From Pelagicoccus albus (GTDB lineage: Bacteria; Verrucomicrobiota; Verrucomicrobiia; Opitutales; Opitutaceae): a stretch of 64,000 bases of DNA. Positions 16,908-24,584 of this stretch are shown here, one piece after another (positions within the stretch are counted from its first letter, which is position 1; each line of letters opens with the position of its first letter). The position numbers and the translations under genes were made by a program. Below the pieces are notes generated by a model. That model was not told the origin of the DNA and ran no database searches. It saw only the letters and a program-made list of their open reading frames with translations. The stretch spans positions 496,001 through 560,000 of the forward strand of contig NZ_JACHVC010000006.1 of NCBI RefSeq assembly GCF_014230145.1, in the 5' to 3' direction.

Positions 16908-17567
16908 CTAATCGTCGTCGCTACCGCGGGCTATGGTGGCTCGGCAATCGGAAGTCACTCTTAGCCAAATTTCCCGGATATCGAAGATTCGAATCCGGGC
17001 GTGTTTCACGTAGAGAGAAACAGGTTCTATATTCAGCGCCTCAAATTTCTTCAATTCGCTGAGAGCTGCATTAAGTGAGGACATGCCCCGCTTAAAATAA
17101 GCAATAGCCAAGGCAAAGTCGTCCATGTCCAAGGCTGTCACTGCAAGTAGTCCGTAGTAGTCTGATTCGTTAAGGGAAATTTGATAGGATAGAGCCGATG
17201 CAGCGTCTACCGCCTCTGGAGAGAGGGAGACCCTTCTCATCCATTGTTCTGTAAGCCAGCCATGAAGAGCTTTGCTTGAGACGAAAAGTGGGTGCCTGTG
17301 CAGCGTGTAGGGTACTTCTGGTACTTGGTTTCCAGCGGAGCTATCCTCGCTCTCGGGAGCTTCGATGTTCGGCTGCCACCCCATGTAGAGGGCTACCTCG
17401 TCAAGCCTGTTAGAGCTCCTGATCAGCTTGCTGTAGATTGCTTGGTACTTTTTGACCTGATCTGTTTCGGTCCGGAGGTACTTTTCCCAACTAAACTCGT
17501 TCAAACCAGAGTCCCAGCTATCTTCCCATTCGTTGTTCGGGTTGGCGTCGCTTTCGTAATTTCCCAT
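16908..17567 (-). CDS. Unrecognised acidic protein upstream of the sigma-like gene
   Basis: I recognise no domain. The 219-residue protein has no signal peptide or membrane segment. Its first ~30 residues are strongly acidic and Trp-rich (NNEWEDSWDSGLNEFSWEKY), and it ends in SDDD. Residues ~130-175 (YYGLLAVTALDMDDFALAIAYFKRG) look like one TPR-like helical hairpin. It is the first gene of a minus-strand pair with 16031-16843 and is divergent from acyP across a 183-bp gap. An acidic protein next to a basic sigma-like protein could be a partner or inhibitor, but that is an inference from context alone. Confidence 0.6.
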   Translation of the reverse strand: MGNYESDANPNNEWEDSWDSGLNEFSWEKYLRTETDQVKKYQAIYSKLIRSSNRLDEVALYMGWQPNIEAPESEDSSAGNQVPEVPYTLHRHPLFVSSKALHGWLTEQWMRRVSLSPEAVDAASALSYQISLNESDYYGLLAVTALDMDDFALAIAYFKRGMSSLNAALSELKKFEALNIEPVSLYVKHARIRIFDIREIWLRVTSDCRATIARGSDDD

Positions 17568-17750
17568 GCGTCTGATGACAGGCTTTTGTTAAAAGTCGGG
17601 GAAAGTTACGGGTCGCCATTTGCCGATGCAACTGAATATTTTTAGTTATTATTCCCAATAAGGATCGTCTAATGTAGTCGATTCGCCCCAGTACTGGACT
17701 TTGGTAATTAACGCTGGTTATTTGTGTTTATAACTGCTTATTAATGGCTT

Positions 17751-18035
17751 ATGAAAATTTCCGATGATTCGTTCTATCTAAATGCCTATTTTTCGGGTCA
17801 TGTGCAGGGTGTTGGTTTTCGCTACTCGGTTTCGCAGCTTGCCAAAGGATTTGAGGTGACTGGATTTGTAAAAAACCTAGTGGACGGCAGGGTGGAGCTG
17901 GAAGTAGAGGGCCGTGAGTCCGAGTGTCGCCAACTCGTAGCCGCCATTGTGGACGAGCTGGATTCCTTTGTCCGTAAAACAGAAATTTCAGACGGAATCA
18001 GGGCCAAGCAATTCACTACTTTCAGGATCGCCTAG
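17751..18035 (+). CDS. acyP: Acylphosphatase
   Basis: Acylphosphatases hydrolyse carboxyl-phosphate bonds such as acetyl- or 1,3-bisphosphoglycerate. The 94 residues carry the family signature GHVQGVGFRYSV (the catalytic Arg is in GFRY) and GFVKNLVDGRVELEVEG with the catalytic Asn in KN. The length is standard for the alpha/beta sandwich fold. The next gene starts 3 nt after the stop, so acyP heads a likely operon with the ABC exporter genes, with no obvious functional link. Confidence 0.95.
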   Translation: MKISDDSFYLNAYFSGHVQGVGFRYSVSQLAKGFEVTGFVKNLVDGRVELEVEGRESECRQLVAAIVDELDSFVRKTEISDGIRAKQFTTFRIA

Positions 18036-18037
18036 AA

Positions 18038-18901
18038 TTGGAGCCCTCAAAATCAGTCATAGCTCTAGAGAGCGTTACGAAGGATTTTTCTCTAGCCGGG
18101 AAGGGGCGTGTCTTGCGGGCATTGGATAAGGTCAGTCTCTCTATTCCGGCGAATTCCGTTTTTGGACTTCTGGGCCCTAACGGATCCGGCAAAAGTACGA
18201 CAATCCGGCTGATTCTGGGCCTCTGCAAACCGAGTTCCGGTTGTGTCAAAGTTCTGGGATCGGATCCGCTCGATGCGAATGCTCGCCGGAAGATGGCTTA
18301 CTTGCCGGATTCACCGCACTACCATCGTTTTTTGACAGCCAGAGAACTGATGCGGTTCTTTGGAAAGCTAATTGGCCTGAATTCGAAACTGCGGGAAATT
18401 TCCTCACGGGACCTACTTGTTCGATTCGGATTAGAAGAGGCGATGGATCGCAGGATCGGGACGTTTTCGAAAGGCATGCTACAGCGTCTTGGTTTTGCCC
18501 AGGCTCTGCTGGGCGATCCGGAAGTAATCGTCTTGGATGAACCCACCGCTGGGGTCGATCCTGTAGGAACCAGCTTGGTGGGCGAGTTTGTCGGCCAGCT
18601 GAAGAAAGACGGAAAAACGGTGGTCCTCAGTTCTCACTCCCTCGCTCAGCTTGAGGGAATTTGTGATCGAATTGGAATCCTGAACAAGGGGCGTCTACTC
18701 GCCTCCGGACTTGTTTCGGATTTGCTGAAGGATGATAAGGCTCAAAATCTGAGAGTTGAGGGATTGGATACCGAGTCGATTCAGGGATTAAGGGATTACG
18801 TGGAGTCGAAAGGTGGAAATCTAGAGTTTTGCAACGGAAGTCTAGAAGACCTTTTCAGGAATCTCGTCGCGAAGGACGAAAAAGAAAGGTTGGCTCCGTG
18901 A
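18038..18901 (+). CDS. ABC transporter ATP-binding protein (ABC-2 type exporter)
   Basis: The 287-residue ATPase has Walker A GPNGSGKS at 46-53, a Q-loop region, a degenerate signature FSKGMLQRLG, Walker B VIVLDEPTAGVDP and the switch histidine in SSHSLAQLEG. It belongs to the DrrA/CcmA-like group that pairs with ABC-2 permeases. The start is a TTG 3 nt after acyP; no ATG or GTG fits the first strand. The stop overlaps the GTG of the permease (GTGA), which suggests coupled translation. The substrate is unknown. Confidence 0.9.
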   Translation: MEPSKSVIALESVTKDFSLAGKGRVLRALDKVSLSIPANSVFGLLGPNGSGKSTTIRLILGLCKPSSGCVKVLGSDPLDANARRKMAYLPDSPHYHRFLTARELMRFFGKLIGLNSKLREISSRDLLVRFGLEEAMDRRIGTFSKGMLQRLGFAQALLGDPEVIVLDEPTAGVDPVGTSLVGEFVGQLKKDGKTVVLSSHSLAQLEGICDRIGILNKGRLLASGLVSDLLKDDKAQNLRVEGLDTESIQGLRDYVESKGGNLEFCNGSLEDLFRNLVAKDEKERLAP

Positions 18902-19722
18902 CCGACTCGCTTGGAAGGATCTCCGCCCTCGCAGGAAACACCTTTCGCAATGCGGTGCGGATGCGGCTTTTTTTGGTCTTGTCCCTGGTGGGACTGGCTT
19001 CACTCGCGGCAGGCTTCTATTTCCGGGAGTTCAATTTGGGGAGCGCGGAGTTGCGCTTCATTGCTGATTTCGGATTTGGGTCGATTTCCCTATTCGGTTC
19101 GATCGCGACTATTGTAGTGGGTGTTCAGCTAGTGTACGGGGATATTGAAAACAAGACCGTGCTGCCTGTTTTGGCCAAACCCGTGTCCAGAGGGGAATTC
19201 GTGATCGGGAAATTGGCTGGAGCGTGGGCTACGGCCTGTTGTTTTGTTTTTATTCTGACTGTTTCGCTCCTACTTGCTTTGTGGATTCGAGAGTCGCAAA
19301 TCGCCTTGTCCGCTGATGAAGGAGCCATTACCAGTGAGCGTGTTAGTTACGCGGGCGTTTTGTTATTTGCCGCCGCCCAATGTATCCGATTCCTAATACT
19401 CTCGGCTGCAACCGTCTTCTTATCGAGTTACGCGAGCTCTTCGCTTTTTGCCGTTTTTGCCAGCATGGGAGTTTGGATACTCGGCCAGCTTCGTGGTTCT
19501 CTGCCCAACTTGGTCGAAAGTGGTCAGGACACAGTGTTTTCGGTATCCGGTGTTTTATCACTCCTGGTGCCTGACCTTAGCCAATTCGATTTGGGGGCTG
19601 CTCTGTTCGACGGATCAGCGTTTGGTGCGGCGTCATTATGGGGGCTACTGGCTTACGCATTAGCTTACACTTTTGTCTATTCGGTGCTCGCTGTCCTAGT
19701 GTTGAAGAATCGTGAGTTTTAA
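18898..19722 (+). CDS. ABC-2 type permease
   Basis: The 274-residue protein has about six membrane segments: LFLVLSLVGLASLAAGFYF, LFGSIATIVVGVQLVYG, ATACCFVFILTVSLLLALWI, a pair around residues 140-175, and ALAYTFVYSVLAVLVL at the end. The stretch ENKTVLPVLAKPVSRGEFVIGKL is typical of ABC-2 permeases, where the enzyme family often reads PVSR-x-x-x-x-GK. The GTG at 18898 overlaps the ATPase stop by four bases; an upstream TTG would add 23 basic residues from another frame. It presumably forms a homodimer with the ATPase before it. Confidence 0.88.
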   Translation: MTDSLGRISALAGNTFRNAVRMRLFLVLSLVGLASLAAGFYFREFNLGSAELRFIADFGFGSISLFGSIATIVVGVQLVYGDIENKTVLPVLAKPVSRGEFVIGKLAGAWATACCFVFILTVSLLLALWIRESQIALSADEGAITSERVSYAGVLLFAAAQCIRFLILSAATVFLSSYASSSLFAVFASMGVWILGQLRGSLPNLVESGQDTVFSVSGVLSLLVPDLSQFDLGAALFDGSAFGAASLWGLLAYALAYTFVYSVLAVLVLKNREF

Positions 19723-20461
19723 ACTTCAATTGTTCACGCTCTGGTTTTCGCTCTCCGTCTTTGCGGGAGTCGTGACTCGTCCATTATTACCGAACCAATG
19801 GCAGGGGGGCAGCCATGAAACGCAGGAGCTCGCTTCTATCGAGTCAGGCTTGGGAGGTGGTGTGACTCTAGCAGCCCTTGGCGGCTATCGGAGTATCGCA
19901 GCTAATTTTGTCTGGCTCAAGATGTACGATGATTGGAGGTTCAGAAGAGAGTCCGATGTTCTAGAGAAAATGGAGCTCGCTGTATCTCTCAATCCAAGCG
20001 TGGTCTATTTCTGGCTGGATGGGGCACGGATCATCGCGAATGACATGCCGGTATGGGTGGTCGGCGACGAAGAGATGGACTCTTTGTTCGACGATTCAAG
20101 CGAAGAGGGCCGCTCGGTCCGGGTGGAGTATGCAAAGCAAGCGATAGCGTTTCTCGACAGAGCTCCTGAATCGATCTCATCCGATTACAGGATCCCGCTG
20201 GAAAAAGGGATCGTCTATTGGAAGCGTCTTCAGGATCTGGATAACGCGATCGTTTGTTTTAAAGAGGCTGCGGATGTTGAAGGTTCGCCTTATTTTGTGG
20301 CACGCGTTTGTGCGGAGCTTCTTTATCGCAACGATCAAAAGGAAGACGCTTACGAGTATTTGTCGGAGGAATACGAGAAGTTGCCGGATGGAGATGAGCG
20401 GGCCATGAAGCCGATTATCGCTAAAAAGCTTGAGGAATTGAAAAAGGAGCTCGGCCGCTAG
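19712..20461 (+). CDS. Membrane-anchored hypothetical protein with TPR-like helices
   Basis: I do not recognise a specific family. The N-terminus has one hydrophobic segment (LFTLWFSLSVFAGVVTRPLL, residues ~7-26), likely an anchor or uncleaved signal. The rest (residues ~60-249) is helical with TPR-like repeats, for example DLDNAIVCFKEAADVEGSPYF and RNDQKEDAYEYLSEEYEKLP. It starts with a GTG that overlaps the permease stop by 11 nt, so it belongs to the exporter unit, most likely as a periplasmic or membrane-facing accessory. That role is inferred from the overlap only. Confidence 0.75.
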   Translation: MSFKLQLFTLWFSLSVFAGVVTRPLLPNQWQGGSHETQELASIESGLGGGVTLAALGGYRSIAANFVWLKMYDDWRFRRESDVLEKMELAVSLNPSVVYFWLDGARIIANDMPVWVVGDEEMDSLFDDSSEEGRSVRVEYAKQAIAFLDRAPESISSDYRIPLEKGIVYWKRLQDLDNAIVCFKEAADVEGSPYFVARVCAELLYRNDQKEDAYEYLSEEYEKLPDGDERAMKPIIAKKLEELKKELGR

Positions 20462-20518
20462 ATCTGGTATGCTCTTGGCTTGCCCTTCTGATAGGCGCAG
20501 AGAGTATGTCTAAACGTT

Positions 20519-21121
20519 ATGAGCGAGAATTTACACCCAATTTCGGACAGATTGCTAACGCAAGCGGACAGAGAAGCCTCCCTCGGACAAAAGGGAAAAG
20601 TCATCTGGCTTTGTGGCCTTTCGGGCTCAGGAAAAAGTACTTTGGCCATCGCTTTAGAGAAGACTTTGCATCAAGCAGGTAGGCACGTGTACGTGCTCGA
20701 TGGTGACAATATTCGCACCGGGTTAAACGCTGGACTGGGTTTTAGTTCAGAGGATCGTCAGGAAAACATCCGTCGTATTGCGGAAGTCTCCAAACTATTC
20801 GCGGATGCGGGGATGATCACCATAAACTCTTTTATTACTCCTACGGAGTCTTTGCGCGCCATGGCTCGGGAAATCGTAGGTAAAGACAATCTAATCGAAG
20901 TTTACGTGAAAGCGTCTTTCGAGACTTGCAAGAAGCGAGATGTGAAGGGGCTCTACAAGAAAGTAGAGCAGGGGCTGGTTCCCGATTTCACCGGCAAGGA
21001 TTCAGGATTCGAAGAGCCTGTCCAAACGGATTTGGTCATAGACACAGAAGCAGAAACAGTTGAGGAATCACTTGCAAAGCTAGTTGACTTTGTCAGCCCC
21101 ACGGTCGGTCCGGACGCATAG
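20519..21121 (+). CDS. cysC: Adenylyl-sulfate kinase
   Basis: CysC phosphorylates APS to PAPS. The 200 residues contain the P-loop GLSGSGKST, the VYVLDGDNIRTGLNAGLGFS motif, EDRQENIRRIAEVSKLFADAG, and FITPTESLRAMAREIVG, all typical of APS kinase. It is stand-alone and not fused to CysN. It lies about 7 kb from cysDN, inside a group of unrelated membrane-protein genes. The next gene begins 14 nt downstream. PAPS could serve sulfate reduction or sulfation; no PAPS reductase or sulfotransferase is in the window. Confidence 0.96.
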   Translation: MSENLHPISDRLLTQADREASLGQKGKVIWLCGLSGSGKSTLAIALEKTLHQAGRHVYVLDGDNIRTGLNAGLGFSSEDRQENIRRIAEVSKLFADAGMITINSFITPTESLRAMAREIVGKDNLIEVYVKASFETCKKRDVKGLYKKVEQGLVPDFTGKDSGFEEPVQTDLVIDTEAETVEESLAKLVDFVSPTVGPDA

Positions 21122-21135
21122 CGTATTCCCTAGGT

Positions 21136-22536
21136 ATGCCCCTCGTTTTACTCAAAGTCGCTAAGTGGCTGCTCAGTAAGGGGGCTGTTTTACTTTTAGC
21201 CGGAGGGGTGGCGGTTTGCGTATTCGCTCTTTGGATATTCATTCAAAAGAGCTACTCTTCGGAGGGGGAGCGAGTGACCGAACTTGCTTCTTTGCAAGAG
21301 CGGGCCAGCGAGCTGTATGCTAAACTTGAGCTTGCCCACAGTCGACTGATCGAAGTCGGCGAAGACTTGGAAGAAACGCGCCGGCGCTTGGAGGCTGCCC
21401 AGAGCGTCATCGAGTACTTCGATGGGATCCTAAATCGGATCGAACGGTTCATCACCATGAGCGCTGCGGAGCGAGCTGAGAGCGAGGCTCGTTTGGAGGA
21501 AGCCAAAAAACAGCGTGATAGCCTCGCCTCGAAACGTAAGGAGCTCCTTTCTGAGCAAGCGGAGCTCCGCGTCGATCGCATCGCCTTCAGCGAGGAGGCT
21601 CGCTCTCTGGAGTCCCGAATTGGAGAGCTCGAGCTGGAGTCGTCGGATTTTCTCGAACATCTTGAAGAGTCTTGGACCCGCCTCAAACCGTACCTAATCG
21701 TTTCGCTTGCTAGCATCATCTTAGTCCCGATCGCGTGGAAGCTTTTTGCATTCTACCTATGGGCTCCGCTTCTGACGCTTGCGGGGCCAATCCGCCTGCT
21801 GAAGCATGACATTCCAGCTCCTTCCTTGAGCTCTCAAGGCGTATCGGTGCGGGTGCAGCTCCAGCAGGAAAACCGACTTTGGGTTAAGGAATCCTATCTC
21901 CAGGCCTCCGACGAAAGCCTGAAGCGGAGAACCCGATTTTTACTGAATTGGTCCTTCCCAGCGACCTGCTTGGCAGCAGGTTTGACGGAGATGGTTGAAT
22001 TCTCGCAAGAGGATGAAGGCGAGGGAAGCGTGACCGTTTCGCCGCAGCGAAAGGCTGAGCTTGAGGTTGCCTTACTAGAAGTCCCAGAAGGAAGCCAGGT
22101 CGTGGTTCGTCCAAGCTGTATAGCTGGACTTGTTTCTCGTGGGCTAGAGCAAGTGAAAATCAGCCGTCGGTGGAGGTTGTTTCATCCGCAAGCATGGCTG
22201 ACTTTTCAGTTCCGCTATTTCATTTTCGAAGGTCCTTGCGCCTTGATCGTAAGTGGCGTGCGAGGAGTGCGTTTTGAAACTTTGGATACGAAGGTAGACA
22301 AGGGCCGGCGTTCGAACCAGATCGCCACGATTGGCTTCACCCCGAATCTCGCTTATGGAGTTGTTCGAGCCGAGACTTTCTGGACCTATTTTCGCGGTTT
22401 CAATCCGTTGTTTGATGACGTTTTCCGAGGACGTGGCGTGTTCTTGTGCCAGGAAATTTCCGAAGAGGAAACGACGGGAGCTGCTCGCTTTTGGGGCAAT
22501 TTTTGGAGTTCCGTGCTCAAGGTGTTAGGGGTTTGA
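21136..22536 (+). CDS. Membrane protein with long coiled coil and a C-terminal beta domain
   Basis: I do not recognise a characterised family. Order of parts: a membrane segment at ~17-35; a charged, Leu-rich coiled coil at ~42-180 rich in Glu, Arg and Ala; a second hydrophobic stretch at ~187-222; then a ~230-residue beta-rich domain. The C-terminal part (RWRLFHPQAWLTFQFRYFIF followed by EGPCALIVSGVRGV) vaguely recalls AIM24-like domains, which I cannot confirm. Both ends of the coiled coil are membrane-flanked, so the coil probably lies in the periplasm between two segments. It is 14 nt after cysC. Confidence 0.65.
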   Translation: MPLVLLKVAKWLLSKGAVLLLAGGVAVCVFALWIFIQKSYSSEGERVTELASLQERASELYAKLELAHSRLIEVGEDLEETRRRLEAAQSVIEYFDGILNRIERFITMSAAERAESEARLEEAKKQRDSLASKRKELLSEQAELRVDRIAFSEEARSLESRIGELELESSDFLEHLEESWTRLKPYLIVSLASIILVPIAWKLFAFYLWAPLLTLAGPIRLLKHDIPAPSLSSQGVSVRVQLQQENRLWVKESYLQASDESLKRRTRFLLNWSFPATCLAAGLTEMVEFSQEDEGEGSVTVSPQRKAELEVALLEVPEGSQVVVRPSCIAGLVSRGLEQVKISRRWRLFHPQAWLTFQFRYFIFEGPCALIVSGVRGVRFETLDTKVDKGRRSNQIATIGFTPNLAYGVVRAETFWTYFRGFNPLFDDVFRGRGVFLCQEISEEETTGAARFWGNFWSSVLKVLGV

Positions 22537-22589
22537 TCGCATTTGCTGTTTAGGCTGGCCATTTGATTCAGCCCCTTTGGTCTAAGCAC

Positions 22590-23261
22590 ATGACCTATGA
22601 TGTTGGATTCATTTTCGACTGGGACGGAGTCGTGGTCGACTCTTCCAAGCAGCATGCCGAAAGCTGGGATATTATGTCGGAGCGGGAAGGGCTACCCCTG
22701 TTCGACGGACATTTTAAGATGGGCTTTGGCAAAAGAAACGAGGTCATCATTCCCGAAATACTTAAATGGGCAACCGAACCAGATGAAGTTGCGAGGCTCG
22801 CCTTCCTAAAAGAAGAGACTTATCGGAGCATTGTTAAGAAATCAGGACTGCAGCCTCTCCCCGGGGTGGCCGCCTTTCTTAAGAGCCTTATCGATAACGG
22901 CCAAAGAAGAGTCGTCGGCTCGTCCACACCACGGGCTAATATCGAAGCTGTTACCGATATAATTGGCCTAGCAGGTTGTTTCGAGGGTGTCGTGGCGGCG
23001 GAGGACGTTTCGCGCGGCAAACCCGACCCGGAGGTTTTTCTCAAAGCTGCCGACCTGATCTCGATGAAGCCAGAGCGCTGCGTCGTATTTGAGGATTCGT
23101 TTTCGGGGATCGAGGCGGGGCTCGCCGCGGGTATGACCGTTGTGGGAATTGCTACTACAAATCCACTGGCATCACTCGTTGAAGCTGGCGTCGCTCTTGC
23201 TGTAGAAAGCTTCGAAGAACTTAATTTGGAGCGAGTTGCCTCTTTGATCGTCAATCAATAG
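22590..23261 (+). CDS. HAD-superfamily hydrolase, beta-phosphoglucomutase-like
   Basis: This 223-residue protein has the HAD motifs in order: I (FDWDGVVVDSS, nucleophile Asp at ~10), II (VVGSSTPRAN), III (RGKPDPEVF) and IV (VFEDSFSGIEAG). The helical cap between motifs I and II (residues ~16-80) places it in subclass IA with phosphoglycolate phosphatase and beta-phosphoglucomutase. The ATG at 22590 puts motif I at the usual distance from the N-terminus; the TTG at 22563 would add 9 residues. Substrate unknown. Confidence 0.88.
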   Translation: MTYDVGFIFDWDGVVVDSSKQHAESWDIMSEREGLPLFDGHFKMGFGKRNEVIIPEILKWATEPDEVARLAFLKEETYRSIVKKSGLQPLPGVAAFLKSLIDNGQRRVVGSSTPRANIEAVTDIIGLAGCFEGVVAAEDVSRGKPDPEVFLKAADLISMKPERCVVFEDSFSGIEAGLAAGMTVVGIATTNPLASLVEAGVALAVESFEELNLERVASLIVNQ

Positions 23262-23294
23262 AATTCAGCCGCTCAGCCCCGCAATATCTGACCT

Positions 23295-24566
23295 ATGGAC
23301 ATCTCTAATTCAAAGTTAACGCGTAACATCCTCGTCGCCATGGTGGCTGGTTTCGTTCTTGGCATCGGGCTCAATCTTCTGGGACTGCAAGAGCAAGCCT
23401 TCGTCCGAGATCAGATTCTAAATGGAGCGCTCGGGGTGGTTGGCGATATCTTTATCCGCTCCTTGAAATTGCTAGTGGTTCCTCTGGTTTTTGTCTCGCT
23501 CGTTTGCGGAACAGCCGCAATGGACGATGTTCGAAAGCTGGGGAAAATCGGGGTGAAGACGGTCGCTCTTTATCTGCTTACCACCTGTATCGCTATTTCG
23601 ATAGCGATGATCCTCGCCTTCGTATTCAAACCCGGTGTCGGGGTTGAGACGAGTGGAGCAGAAGATTACGTCGCGACTGAAGCTCCCACGATTTGGCAGG
23701 TCATAACGGATATGTTCCCGACCAATCCGGTGGAAGCGATGGCGGCGGGCAATATGCTGCAGATTATCGTGTTTTCTGTCTTATTTGGTTTAGCGATGGT
23801 TGTATCCGGCGAGCCAGGACAGCGTATTTTGCGCGTGTTTGAAGATCTGAACGAAATTGTCCTCAAGCTGGTTTCCATTTTGATGTTGATCGCTCCCTTC
23901 GGTGTATTCGCCAAGATTACGATCGTTTTCGCCAAAGAAGGTGGAGGAGCGATTGTAGAGCTCGGTAAGTATTTCCTTTTGGTTATCTTGGTTCTGATTG
24001 TCCATGCGGTGGTCGTATATCCGACTCTTTTGAAGCTGCTTAGCGGTCTTAGCCCTATCCAGTTTCTGAAGAATTTCTACAAGGTGCAGATATTCGCTTT
24101 CAGTACTGCGAGTAGTAATGCGACCTTGCCAATCACTCTCGAAACCATGGAGAAAAAGATGGGCGTGGATAATTCGGTCGCTTCGTTTACCATTCCTTTG
24201 GGAGCGACCATCAACATGGATGGAACCGCGATTATGCAAGGGGTTGCCACTGTTTTTATCGCTCAGATATCCGGGGTGGACTTGACGATTAGTCAGTTGC
24301 TGATGGTTGTTGTGACAGCGACTTTGGCTTCTATCGGTACGGCTGGGGTCCCTGGGGTGGGGCTTGTTATGCTCGCTATGGTCCTGAATCAAGTGGGATT
24401 GCCAGTGGAAAAGATAAGCCTGATCGTCGGGATTGACCGGATCCTGGATATGGTTCGCACGGCAGTTAACGTGACAGGCGACGCGGCAGTAACCTGTATT
24501 GTGGCGAAAAGCGAAAATCAGATGGATGTTGCAAGTTATGATGCCGATCCGAATTCGGTCGGCTGA
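23295..24566 (+). CDS. Dicarboxylate/amino acid:cation symporter (DAACS family)
   Basis: The 423-residue protein is a sodium- or proton-coupled transporter of the GltP/DctA/SstT group. It shows the two re-entrant-loop landmarks: the Ser-rich FSTASSNATLPITLE in HP1 and the NMDGTAIMQGVATVFIAQ segment of TM7, plus the PGVGLVMLAMVLNQVGLP and VGIDRILDMVRTAVNVTGD motifs near the C-terminus. About eight membrane helices are visible. Residues that choose between glutamate, C4-dicarboxylate and serine cannot be assigned by eye. The gene lies 33 bp after the HAD gene and 18 bp before uvrB. Confidence 0.92.
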   Translation: MDISNSKLTRNILVAMVAGFVLGIGLNLLGLQEQAFVRDQILNGALGVVGDIFIRSLKLLVVPLVFVSLVCGTAAMDDVRKLGKIGVKTVALYLLTTCIAISIAMILAFVFKPGVGVETSGAEDYVATEAPTIWQVITDMFPTNPVEAMAAGNMLQIIVFSVLFGLAMVVSGEPGQRILRVFEDLNEIVLKLVSILMLIAPFGVFAKITIVFAKEGGGAIVELGKYFLLVILVLIVHAVVVYPTLLKLLSGLSPIQFLKNFYKVQIFAFSTASSNATLPITLETMEKKMGVDNSVASFTIPLGATINMDGTAIMQGVATVFIAQISGVDLTISQLLMVVVTATLASIGTAGVPGVGLVMLAMVLNQVGLPVEKISLIVGIDRILDMVRTAVNVTGDAAVTCIVAKSENQMDVASYDADPNSVG

Positions 24567-24584
24567 TTAGCGCTCAGCTAACAT

